DNA from: an uncultured Collinsella sp.
Lineage (GTDB): Bacteria; Actinomycetota; Coriobacteriia; Coriobacteriales; Coriobacteriaceae
Direction of reading: 5' to 3'
Length of the DNA: 21,895 bases
NCBI GenBank assembly: GCA_902489225.1
Contig: CABTZA010000010.1
Location: 1-21,895 of the forward strand
A program made the translations under genes and the position numbers. This document shows positions 14,273-21,176 of this stretch, piece after piece. Position 1 is the stretch's first letter, and each line of letters starts with the position of its first letter. The notes beneath the pieces were generated by a model. That model was not told where the DNA came from, searched no databases, and worked only from the letters and a program-made list of their open reading frames with translations.

Positions 14273-15097
14273 ATGAAGAACACTCAGCTGCTGCTGATCA
14301 ACGATATGTGCGGCTACGGCAAGGTCGCGCTTTCCGCCATGCTGCCGGTGCTGTCGCACATGGGCTACCGCATCCACAACCTGCCGACGGCACTTGTGTC
14401 CGATACGCTCAACTATCCCAAGTTCTACATCCACGACACCACCGAGTACGTGCGCCAGAGCCTCGCTATCTGGGAGGAGCTTGGGTTTGAGTTCGACGCC
14501 ATCTCGACCGGCTTTATCGTGACCGAGGAAGAGACGCGCATCATCTCGGACTTTTGCCACCGCCGTGCGCAAAAGGGCACCAAGGTGTTCGTCGACCCCA
14601 TCATGGGCGACAACGGCAAGCTCTACGCCGGCGTGCCCGAGTCCACGATCGGTCTCATGCGTAGCCTGCTCGAGTGCGCCGACTATGCGGTGCCAAACTA
14701 CACCGAGGCGTGCCTGCTTACCGATACGCCCATTGCCGAGCAAATCACGCCCGATGAGGGCCGCACTCTTGTGGATGCCGTGCGTGCCCTGGGCGCCAAG
14801 TCGGTGGTCATTACGAGCGCTGTGGTCGACGGTGCGAATGTCGTCATCGGTTACGACCATGTGGCGGGGGAGTACTTTACGATTCCCTTTGAGCTCATTC
14901 CGGTCTACTTTCCGGGCACGGGCGACACGTTCTCGGCGGTGCTCGTCGGCCGCGTTATGGCCGGTTGGAGCCTGCAGCGCGCGACGAGCGATGCCATGCG
15001 CGTGGTAGCGGAGCTTATCGAGCGCAATGCCGACCAGGAGGATAAGTCCGCCGGCCTTCCCATCGAGGCCTGCCTGGATGTGATTGACCATGAGTAA
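14273..15097 (+). CDS. Pyridoxamine kinase / PfkB-like (ribokinase superfamily) enzyme
   Basis: The product is 274 residues. The order of motifs fits pyridoxal/pyridoxamine kinases: an N-terminal INDMCGYGKVALSA substrate segment, VFVDPIMGDNGKLY (105-118), the NYTEACLLTD stretch, and the anion-hole motif GTGDTFSAV (215-223) with catalytic Asp218. It would phosphorylate vitamin B6 vitamers in the cytoplasm; a related hydroxymethylpyrimidine kinase function is less likely but not excluded. ATG at 14273 has AGGGAG six bases upstream; an in-frame GTG at 14249 lacks a ribosome site. The leader has a small hairpin (GGCGC/GCGCC, 14235-14248) just before the ribosome site. The stop overlaps the next gene's start as ATGAGTAA. 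Confidence 0.88.
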   Translation: MKNTQLLLINDMCGYGKVALSAMLPVLSHMGYRIHNLPTALVSDTLNYPKFYIHDTTEYVRQSLAIWEELGFEFDAISTGFIVTEEETRIISDFCHRRAQKGTKVFVDPIMGDNGKLYAGVPESTIGLMRSLLECADYAVPNYTEACLLTDTPIAEQITPDEGRTLVDAVRALGAKSVVITSAVVDGANVVIGYDHVAGEYFTIPFELIPVYFPGTGDTFSAVLVGRVMAGWSLQRATSDAMRVVAELIERNADQEDKSAGLPIEACLDVIDHE

Positions 15098-15419
15098 TGC
15101 TGGCGAGGGCGGCGTCAAGCCTGCGGGCGAGAACAAGCCGCTCGGCGCCCCGCGCGGCAAGCGCCCACGTATTCGCATTAGCTGCGTGGACCAGCTGGGC
15201 ACATGCCGCTGCCATCACGGGCACAAGCCGGGTGACGTCTTCGACTTCGACCGAGATCGCGGCAAGATGTGCGCCATGGCCTGCCATGTGGGATTTCCCT
15301 ATATCGATATCCTGCGCTATGGCGGAACCGTGCCCGGCAACGAGCCAGGCACGGCAAAGTTCTGCTGTCCCGAGGTTGATACGCTGAACGTCTGGCTTGC
15401 TGAGATCGTCGACGAGTAG
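15090..15419 (+). CDS. Small Cys-rich TIGR04076-type protein
   Basis: The product is 109 residues. After a basic, low-complexity N-terminus of about 25 residues, the sequence RISCVDQLGTCRCHHGHKPGDVFDF...KMCAMACHVGFPYIDILRYGG...KFCCPEVD matches the pattern I know for TIGR04076: strand, Cys, GHKxGD, CxxA, a GG turn and a late C-P. Seven cysteines (32, 39, 41, 61, 65, 92, 93) could bind a metal or form a redox site, but the family has no established function. Its ATG lies inside the kinase stop (ATGAGTAA) with no strong ribosome site, so it is probably translated by coupling to the kinase. A TTG two codons earlier is an alternative start. Confidence 0.82.
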   Translation: MSNAGEGGVKPAGENKPLGAPRGKRPRIRISCVDQLGTCRCHHGHKPGDVFDFDRDRGKMCAMACHVGFPYIDILRYGGTVPGNEPGTAKFCCPEVDTLNVWLAEIVDE

Positions 15420-15427
15420 TCGAGCGC

Positions 15428-15460
15428 AATGTGACAAAGGGACAGTCCCTTTGTCACATT
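15428..15460. repeat. Dispersed REP-like palindrome, copy 2
   Basis: AATGTGACAAAGGGA pairs with TCCCTTTGTCACATT around a 3-base centre. It lies nine bases after the stop of the TIGR04076-type gene. There is no T-run beyond it. Together with copy 3 at 16978-17008 it brackets the DUF4143-type ATPase gene and its leader. Confidence 0.88.
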
Positions 15461-15503
15461 CGCCGGTGGTGCTCCTTCTATTATGCTTGTAATCTCAAAT
15501 CTC

Positions 15504-15584
15504 TGCATTTCATCTGATTTTAGGTTCTAAAAATTCTGCGTTTCATCGATAATCAAGCGTATAAAACTTTGCATTTCATTCGAT
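15504..15584 (+). promoter_or_regulatory. Three direct repeats at 33-bp spacing upstream of the ATPase gene
   Basis: TGCATTTCATCTGAT (15504-15518), TGCGTTTCATCGAT (15537-15550) and TGCATTTCATTCGAT (15570-15584) start exactly 33 bases apart, about three helical turns, so they face the same side of DNA. Each is preceded by an A/T-rich run. The last ends 19 bases before the ATPase start codon. The region is markedly AT-richer than neighbouring DNA and presumably contains the promoter. They look like operator sites for a repressor or activator. Confidence 0.65.
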
Positions 15585-15603
15585 GACACCGAGGGGAGAG
15601 CCT

Positions 15604-16965
15604 ATGCTGCGCAGGAAAATAGCGGCAGAGCTGGAGCGTTGGCTGAAGTCTTCCGAGCAAAAGGCCTTGTTCATTACGGGTTCTCGCCAGATTGGCAAAA
15701 GCTATTCGATTCGCGCATTTGGCAAAGCCAATCATGCAACCTACATCGAGCTTAACCTCATGGAAAACCGCCAGGCAAAAGATGCTCTTCTCGAGGCGCG
15801 GGATGCCGATGATTTCATCAGCAGGGTGACGCTTCTTTCGGGAAAGTCGATCGCGCCAGGCAAAACGCTCGTGTTTATCGATGAGGTCCAAGAGGCCCCC
15901 GACATCATGACGATGGCAAAGTTCCTTGTTGAGGACGGGAGGTGCCGCTGGGCGTTTTCGGGGTCAATGCTCGGGACCCAGTTCAAGGGCGTCAGGTCCT
16001 ATCCCGTGGGGTATGTCCACGAGCTTAGAATGTTCCCGCTCGATTTTGAGGAGTTTTGCTGGGCAACCGGGGTGAGCGAGGGGGCTCTCCAAACGATACG
16101 TGACGCGTGTATCAGCGAGAGGCCCATTCCTGATTACATTCATGACGCGATGATGGCAAACTTCAGGACCTATACCGTTGTCGGCGGAATGCCGGAGGTC
16201 GTGCAGCGTTTCCTCGACACGCAGGGCGACCTTGCCTCTGTTCGTCAGCTACAGTCAGAGCTCAACGAACAGTACCGGCGGGATATCTCCAAGTATGCAA
16301 GCGGGCGAGCCCTTCAGGTGCAGAGCATCTACGATCAGCTCCCTATTATGCTCGAGGGCGAAAACAAGCGCTTCGTGCTCAATTCCATTGACCCCAAGGC
16401 TCACTACGAGAAGTATCAGCGAGATTTTGTATGGCTTGTCGATGCCGGCGTTGCTCTCAAAGCCGATATCGTAACCGAGCCAAAATCGCCCCTGCTCAAG
16501 ACGGCACGGCCATCGCAGTTCAAGCTATATCAATCGGATACGGGCATGTTGATGGCGCGCTACCCCGTTGGAGTCGCCCAAGCGGCGTATCTTGATAGCA
16601 AGGAGCCCAATCTGGGCGGCATTTACGAAAACGTGGTGGCCCAGCAGCTGGCTGCCCAAAATCGCCAGCTTTACTACTATCAGACAAAAAAGCGCGGTGA
16701 AGTGGACTTTGTGGTCGATGGACCGGATGGGACGGCTGTTCCGATCGAGGTTAAATCGGGCTCCTATTACCACGCGCACGCTGCGCTCGGTCATGTGCTT
16801 GATACGGCTGAATATGGCGTAAGGCTCGGGATTGTTTTCTCGAGAGGCAACGTTGAGCGCAACGGAGCGGTTCTCTATTTGCCGCTATATGCGACCTGGG
16901 CCCTTTCGGATGTTTTGGGCGACTCCTGCGCCGAGGGGATAAAGCTGGAGGTCAAGCCGGTCTAG
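15604..16965 (+). CDS. AAA-type ATP-binding protein with DUF4143-like C-terminus
   Basis: The product is 453 residues. Walker A GSRQIGKS (26-33) and Walker B LVFIDE (89-94) define an AAA-like ATPase domain (about 1-200). The C-terminal half has Glu342 in GGIYENVVAQQL, then GEVDFVV and VPIEVKSG with Asp368, Glu382 and Lys384, the D..ExK pattern of a PD-(D/E)XK nuclease-like fold seen in DUF4143 proteins. The function of this large family is not settled; links to defence, mobile elements or toxin-like roles are guesses. ATG at 15604 follows GGGGAG at five to six bases; an in-frame ATG at 15583 overlaps the third upstream repeat and is less likely. Base composition is visibly lower in GC than its neighbours, suggesting acquisition. 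It stands alone between two copies of a dispersed palindrome. Confidence 0.9.
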   Translation: MLRRKIAAELERWLKSSEQKALFITGSRQIGKSYSIRAFGKANHATYIELNLMENRQAKDALLEARDADDFISRVTLLSGKSIAPGKTLVFIDEVQEAPDIMTMAKFLVEDGRCRWAFSGSMLGTQFKGVRSYPVGYVHELRMFPLDFEEFCWATGVSEGALQTIRDACISERPIPDYIHDAMMANFRTYTVVGGMPEVVQRFLDTQGDLASVRQLQSELNEQYRRDISKYASGRALQVQSIYDQLPIMLEGENKRFVLNSIDPKAHYEKYQRDFVWLVDAGVALKADIVTEPKSPLLKTARPSQFKLYQSDTGMLMARYPVGVAQAAYLDSKEPNLGGIYENVVAQQLAAQNRQLYYYQTKKRGEVDFVVDGPDGTAVPIEVKSGSYYHAHAALGHVLDTAEYGVRLGIVFSRGNVERNGAVLYLPLYATWALSDVLGDSCAEGIKLEVKPV

Positions 16966-16977
16966 GGCCAGTCCCGG

Positions 16978-17008
16978 ATGTGGCAAAGGGGCAGTCCCTT
17001 TGCCACAT
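16978..17008. repeat. Dispersed REP-like palindrome, copy 3
   Basis: ATGTGGCAAAGGGG pairs with TCCCTTTGCCACAT; the centre is CAG. Relative to copies 2 and 4, an A:T pair in the stem has become G:C on both sides. It lies 12 bases after the ATPase stop codon, between convergent genes. Confidence 0.87.
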
Positions 17009-17075
17009 TCATGAGCGTTGATTTTCTCCCACCGAGATAACGAGCGTGGCCCGTGTGCCCGCGCCGTCCGAGCGC

Positions 17076-17522
17076 CTACAGTTGCTCGAGCATAGCGGTG
17101 CAACCGGCGAGCACATCGCGGTAGGTGGCGTCGAAATTGCCGGTGTACCAGGGGTCGGCCACATCGCCGGGGCGATCGGTCCAATCGAGCAGGCGCGAGA
17201 TCTTGCCATCGGGGTCGTCGCCAAAGATGCGACGCAGACCACGCGCGTTCTCAGCATCCATATAGACAATGTGATCCCAGTCGCCATACTCCGCGCGACG
17301 CACCTGGCGGGCACGGTGCGCAACGACGGGAATCCCGACTTCACGCAGCTTGGCGACCGTGCCATGATGCGGTGGGTTGCCGATCTCCTCAGTTGAGGTC
17401 GCAGCGGAATCAATGACAAACTCGCCCGCGCGCCCGGCGCGCCGCACCAGCTCGGTAAACACCGACTCAGCCATCGTCGAGCGGCAGATGTTCCCATAGC
17501 AGATAAACAGTACGCATTGCAT
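17076..17522 (-). CDS. Low-molecular-weight protein tyrosine phosphatase
   Basis: The product is 148 residues, standard for the family. The P-loop FICYGNICRS carries the CX5R nucleophile Cys8 and Arg14, and the general-acid loop DPWYTG has Asp123. The second residue of the loop is Tyr where Leu or Val is common, a small variation. It would remove phosphate from phosphotyrosine proteins or arginine-phosphate-like substrates in the cytoplasm. The start is ATG at 17520-17522 with AAAGGAAA upstream; the longer frame to 17567 includes unrelated residues and is not favoured. It lies 45 bp downstream of the MFS gene on the same strand, so probably shares its transcript. Confidence 0.92.
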   Translation of the reverse strand: MQCVLFICYGNICRSTMAESVFTELVRRAGRAGEFVIDSAATSTEEIGNPPHHGTVAKLREVGIPVVAHRARQVRRAEYGDWDHIVYMDAENARGLRRIFGDDPDGKISRLLDWTDRPGDVADPWYTGNFDATYRDVLAGCTAMLEQL

Positions 17523-17567
17523 ATGCGGTTTCCTTTCGATCGCCATCATCGAGCTCGAGTATCGCAT

Positions 17568-18809
17568 CTACGCCTGCGCCATCGTCCTCTTGCGTTCCCA
17601 GCGAGCCAACCTAATCGTCACCAGTGTGAGGGCCCAGGCCACAAGCGAGAACGCGGCGCCCACTGCGCCCACGTACGCAATGCCAATGCTGCTTACCACG
17701 GCGCCGCCCACTGCGGTGCCAAACGAAATGCCGACGTTAAACGCCATGGGCTCAACCGAACTTGCGAGTACCATCGACTTGGGATGGCGGCTGCGTGCCA
17801 CGTCCATAAAGTGCGTGATGCACGACACCGAGAACAGGTACATGAGCAGCGCCAGGCTAAAGACAAAGACCAGCGCGAGCGGCATGGTGCCGCCCACGGC
17901 AAACAGCCCAAACAATGCCGCCGCCTGCAGCACAAACGTAACCAGCAGCGCCTTCATGCCAAAGCGCGCATCGATCCATCCGCCCAGGATGTTCGAGATC
18001 AGGCAGAACACGCCGTAGGCCATGAGCGTGGTACTGGCTTCGACCGTGCCCATGCCCAGCACCTGCTCAAGATAAGGCGTCACGTAGCCATAGAAAACGT
18101 AGACCGACCCCACGCCAAACAAAAAGATGAGCATGCCGGTGATGATGCTCGGCTCGCGTAGAAGTCCCGCCTGCTCGCGGAAGGTGGCGGGCTCATCGGT
18201 CTGCCCGGCGCGAGGCATAAACGCCACGAGCGCGCTACAGATCAGAACGGCAAAGGTCAGCGTGCCGTACATTGCTACATGCCAATCAAGCGTGTCGGCT
18301 ACAAACTTGCCGATCGAAGTGACAAAGACCATTGCCACGGAAAACGCACCATATACCACCGAGATTGCAAGCGAAGTTTGCTGCGGGGACAGCAGCTCGG
18401 GGATGTACGTCACGCCCACGGCGAGCAGTGCGCCCGAGACGGAGCCCAGGACAATGCGCGAGATAAACAGCACCTGGAAGTTGGGCGCCAACGCCATGAC
18501 CAGGTTGCCGAGTACAAAGACGATGCTGTAGCACACGAGCAGCTGGTAGCGGCGGAATCGCCCCGTGCTGAGCGCGAGCACCGGCGTCGCGGTGGCATAG
18601 ACAAGCGCAAACACGCTGATGAGCTGGCCCGCGGTGGCAAGCGAGATGCCGAGCTCCGTCGCCAGGTCGCTCTCGATGCCGATGACCACGAACTCGGAGC
18701 AGCCGAGCGAGAATCCCAACAGCACGAGCAGCGCCAGGCAGAGCTTGGTGCGCGCGGGGGAGAGCGCGGCGGCGGTTGACTTACTTTTAGGCGTGGTTGC
18801 GGCGATCAA
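17568..18809 (-). CDS. MFS transporter, DHA1/AraJ-like efflux family
   Basis: The product is 413 residues with about 12 transmembrane segments. The first segment has GFSLGCSEFVVIGIESDLATELGISLATAG, the hallmark opening of AraJ/YdhP-like exporters for sugars or drugs, and LSTGRFRRYQLL stands where the loop 2-3 motif lies. The C-terminal ERKRTMAQA is a cytoplasmic basic tail. The start is uncertain: TTG at 18807-18809 has GGAG eight bases upstream, while an in-frame GTG at 18816-18818 overlaps that GGAG. The frame runs open much further upstream but through repeats, with no homology. It is followed by the phosphatase gene in the same direction. The substrate is unknown. Confidence 0.9.
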   Translation of the reverse strand: MIAATTPKSKSTAAALSPARTKLCLALLVLLGFSLGCSEFVVIGIESDLATELGISLATAGQLISVFALVYATATPVLALSTGRFRRYQLLVCYSIVFVLGNLVMALAPNFQVLFISRIVLGSVSGALLAVGVTYIPELLSPQQTSLAISVVYGAFSVAMVFVTSIGKFVADTLDWHVAMYGTLTFAVLICSALVAFMPRAGQTDEPATFREQAGLLREPSIITGMLIFLFGVGSVYVFYGYVTPYLEQVLGMGTVEASTTLMAYGVFCLISNILGGWIDARFGMKALLVTFVLQAAALFGLFAVGGTMPLALVFVFSLALLMYLFSVSCITHFMDVARSRHPKSMVLASSVEPMAFNVGISFGTAVGGAVVSSIGIAYVGAVGAAFSLVAWALTLVTIRLARWERKRTMAQA

Positions 18810-18866
18810 GGTTGTCACTCCAATGTCGAATGAATAAGCGGGATTCAATCCCTGCAACTCTAACAG

Positions 18867-18899
18867 AATGTGACAAAGAGGCAGTCCCTTTGTCACATT
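18867..18899. repeat. Dispersed REP-like palindrome, copy 4
   Basis: AATGTGACAAAG pairs with CTTTGTCACATT, with a slightly imperfect centre (AGGCAGTCC). It lies in the gap between the divergent MFS gene and the membrane-protein gene at 19071, a place where no transcript should end. Confidence 0.87.
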
Positions 18900-18919
18900 G
18901 CGCTGCCAGCCAGTCGCCC

Positions 18920-18984
18920 AAACCGTCACAACATTCGGCGAAAATCTCGAAATCGAGGAAAAGCGTCGAATGTTGTGACGGTTT
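18920..18984. repeat. 18-bp perfect inverted repeat with capped internal loop, between divergent genes
   Basis: AAACCGTCACAACATTCG (18920-18937) pairs exactly with 18967-18984. Inside, a GCG/CGT contact, a purine-rich internal loop (AAAAT opposite GAAAAG) and a terminal CTCGA/TCGAG stem (18946-18957) follow. The plus strand continues with two more T residues after the GGTTT arm end, making five Ts, so it resembles a rightward terminator, yet the genes on both sides point away from it. Confidence 0.75.
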
Positions 18985-19070
18985 TTGTGTCCGGCGCGGG
19001 TGAGCTTCGGTGCCGTCTGGGGGTATAAGACTAGCGAGCGTTTATTTGCGAGGCCTAAGGGGCGCCCCGT

Positions 19071-19940
19071 ATGGATATCGATAACTTTGAATGGTGGTAT
19101 AGCGAGGGCGAGGCTCCGGATGAGGAGTGGGACGAGCCCGCGTCGCGTGACGTGTCGAGCGACGAGGGCGAGACCGGCAACGACGTCGCCGCCGACTCGG
19201 ACGCCGCCCTCGACCCCGTCGAGCCTCTGACCTTCGAACAAGCTTGGGCCCAGGCTGAGGCCGACGAGGCAAAGGCCGATGCCACGGCCACACTGGGTGA
19301 GCCAGCCGACATGTCGATCTCGCCGGCAAAGATCCCGCAGCCGCGTCACACCATCGACCCCGACAGCACGGCATCCTTCAGCATTCTCGACGTGCCCGCG
19401 CAAGGCGCCCAGGCGCCTGCGCCCACACATCGCCCCGACCTAGCTCGTGAGGAAGACGCGGGCCGCCGTTCTCCGCTCGGCCCCATCCTCATCGCTTTCA
19501 TGGCCGGCGTTATCGCCTGCTCGGCAATCGGTAGCGTTTGGAGCCATGTCGAGCAGCAGCGTCAAGACGCCGCCAAGGTCGAGATGTCTGTCGAGCAATC
19601 GCTCAGCCGCACGCGCTCGGTGCATGTGTCGGTCGAGGTTAAGGACGGCGCGACGTGGGACACCGCGCGTGGCGATAGCCAGATGCTCGTCCATATCGTG
19701 GGCCGCACGCTCAAGGGACAAACAATCGACGAGTATCAATACGTCAATTCCGAAGGTGACGGCATCGAGCTCAAGCCCGGCGACTACGAGCTCACGGTAG
19801 ATGAGCCGCCCGTCGCCACCGACGGCACGCGTTACCGCGCCTCAAAGCGCATGGTTCCGGTGAGTTTTAATTCACAGGCGCCCGACACGGTCGATAGCGC
19901 GCCGCAGGGCGGGTTTGACCTTTACGCTATTGCTCAATAA
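19071..19940 (+). CDS. Single-pass membrane protein of unknown function
   Basis: The product is 289 residues and I do not recognise the family. The first 130 residues are hydrophilic, strongly acidic and low in complexity (many Asp/Glu/Ala). A single hydrophobic helix (about 136-156, GPILIAFMAGVIACSAIGSVW) follows an RR-containing positive patch, so the N-terminus is probably cytoplasmic. The C-terminal 130 residues (VHVSVEVKDGATW..., PGDYELTVDEPPVATDGTRYR) look like a beta-sandwich facing outward. ATG at 19071 is preceded by AAGGGG, which is part of a perfect GGGGCGCCCC palindrome at 19060-19069. The gene stands alone, followed 79 bp later by the epimerase gene. Confidence 0.75.
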   Translation: MDIDNFEWWYSEGEAPDEEWDEPASRDVSSDEGETGNDVAADSDAALDPVEPLTFEQAWAQAEADEAKADATATLGEPADMSISPAKIPQPRHTIDPDSTASFSILDVPAQGAQAPAPTHRPDLAREEDAGRRSPLGPILIAFMAGVIACSAIGSVWSHVEQQRQDAAKVEMSVEQSLSRTRSVHVSVEVKDGATWDTARGDSQMLVHIVGRTLKGQTIDEYQYVNSEGDGIELKPGDYELTVDEPPVATDGTRYRASKRMVPVSFNSQAPDTVDSAPQGGFDLYAIAQ

Positions 19941-20019
19941 CTTCGCCCGCCGCTCAACCCCGCCGCCAAGAGTGGGACAATAGCCCTCGACACTATTGTT
20001 TACTTTTGGAGGAAGTAGC

Positions 20020-20913
20020 ATGTCTACCGTCACTACCATCAAGCGCGGCGGCCTCATCGCGGCCATTGATTCCATGGGCGCCCAGCTCACGAGCCTTGCC
20101 CTCAACGGCAACGAGTATCTGTGGCAGGGCGACCCGGCCTTTTGGGGCAAGCACGCGCCTATCCTGTTCCCAATCGTGGGCTCGCTGCGCAACAACACGG
20201 CAACGTCTGCGGCCGGCACCTGCGAGATGCCGCGCCACGGACTCGCGCGCATCGTCGAGCACAAGCTGGTTGAGGTTTCGGAGGACGGCTCCTCGGTAAC
20301 GTACGAGATCACCGATACGCCCGAGTCGCTCAAGGCCTTTCCGTTCCACTTTAAGCTCAACATGACCTATGCCCTGACCGGCGACGCCACCCTCACGCAG
20401 ACCTTTGCCGTCACCAACACCGGCGACGTGGACCTGCCGTTCTCGGTGGGCGGCCACCCTGCGTTTAACGTACCGGCTCCCGGTGCTGAGGACGAGGCGT
20501 TCGAGGATTACGAGCTGGCGTTTACCGAGGCTTGGACTAACGAGGCTCCCATCATCACGCCCGACGGTCTTATGACGTTTGAGGGTAGCTACAAGGCTCC
20601 CGATAACTCGGACGTGCTGCCCATCACGCACCGCAGCTTCGATAACGACGCCATCATGTTCACCGATACCCCGGGCTCCACGCTCACGCTGCGCGGCCGC
20701 AAGTCGGGTCACGGCGTCAAGATCGACTTTGAGGGCTTTAAGTACATCGGCGTGTGGTCTGCCGCCAACGACGCTCCGTTTGTGGCGCTCGAGCCCTGGA
20801 CCGGTCATACCACCATGGATACCGAGGACGATGTCTTTGAGCACAAGGTCAACACCGTCACCTTGGCTCCCGGCGAGACGGACAAGCGCAGCTTTAGCGT
20901 TACCTTGCTCTAG
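20020..20913 (+). CDS. Aldose 1-epimerase family protein (LacX/GalM-like)
   Basis: The product is 297 residues. Family landmarks in order: FPIVGSLRNN (50-59), MPRHGLAR (70-77) with His73, GGHPAFNVP (144-152) with His146, and VALEPWTG (255-262) with Glu258, the probable catalytic base. This set matches the LacX-like branch of mutarotases, which interconvert anomers of aldoses or sugar phosphates in the cytoplasm; the exact sugar is unknown. ATG at 20020 has GGAGGAAG six to seven bases upstream and is preferred over an earlier in-frame ATG at 19996 that precedes the ribosome site. It ends at a nested hairpin terminator. Confidence 0.92.
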   Translation: MSTVTTIKRGGLIAAIDSMGAQLTSLALNGNEYLWQGDPAFWGKHAPILFPIVGSLRNNTATSAAGTCEMPRHGLARIVEHKLVEVSEDGSSVTYEITDTPESLKAFPFHFKLNMTYALTGDATLTQTFAVTNTGDVDLPFSVGGHPAFNVPAPGAEDEAFEDYELAFTEAWTNEAPIITPDGLMTFEGSYKAPDNSDVLPITHRSFDNDAIMFTDTPGSTLTLRGRKSGHGVKIDFEGFKYIGVWSAANDAPFVALEPWTGHTTMDTEDDVFEHKVNTVTLAPGETDKRSFSVTLL

Positions 20914-20943
20914 AGGTTCCGCCGCTCGGTCGATGCTGCGCGT

Positions 20944-21034
20944 CGTCCAGAGCGACAAGTTGTCATTCAAAAGGCAAGGCATAGACCTTCTGGTCATGCC
21001 TTGCCTTTTTCATGCCACTTGTTCGCTCTGGACG
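20944..21034 (+). terminator. Nested terminator with bulged hairpin core, copy 2
   Basis: The outer arms, CGTCCAGAGCGACAAGT (20944-20960) and ACTTGTTCGCTCTGGACG (21017-21034), pair with one bulge. Inside, AGGCAAGGCAT-A-GACC pairs with GGTCATGCCTTGCC and is followed by five T residues (21006-21010), a strong rightward intrinsic terminator for the epimerase gene. The inner GGCAT-A-GACC..GGTCATGCC core nearly matches the element at 9428-9452. Confidence 0.8.
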
Positions 21035-21176
21035 TCGCTCGCCGGCATTGCCAAAACATCGGCGTCCCCAATGATTACCGTGTGTCTATTAATTTTTCGA
21101 GCTTGTGCCGCGCTGCTGGTCGCTGGCGTATATCCTGTTAAGTCGTCAGCATACGATTCAACAGGGAAGGCAGATT

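Noticed and set aside
14222..15202. Minus-strand frame of 326 codons opposite the kinase gene
   Set aside because: Shadow of the kinase gene, which has all ribokinase-superfamily motifs, a good ribosome site and translational coupling to the next gene.
15504..15584. Possible CRISPR remnant or plasmid iterons
   Set aside because: Repeats are only about 14 bp and directly precede a start codon; no replication or cas gene is adjacent. A regulatory array is the better reading.
18810..19430. Upstream extension of the MFS frame to a 620-residue protein
   Set aside because: The extension crosses a palindrome, an 18-bp hairpin and the divergent membrane-protein gene; MFS homology begins only after the TTG/GTG start region.
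21061..21176. Promoter for the substrate-binding lipoprotein gene (TATATC with TTGTGC upstream)
   Set aside because: The spacing is about 20 bases or more and matches are poor; no confident promoter can be assigned.
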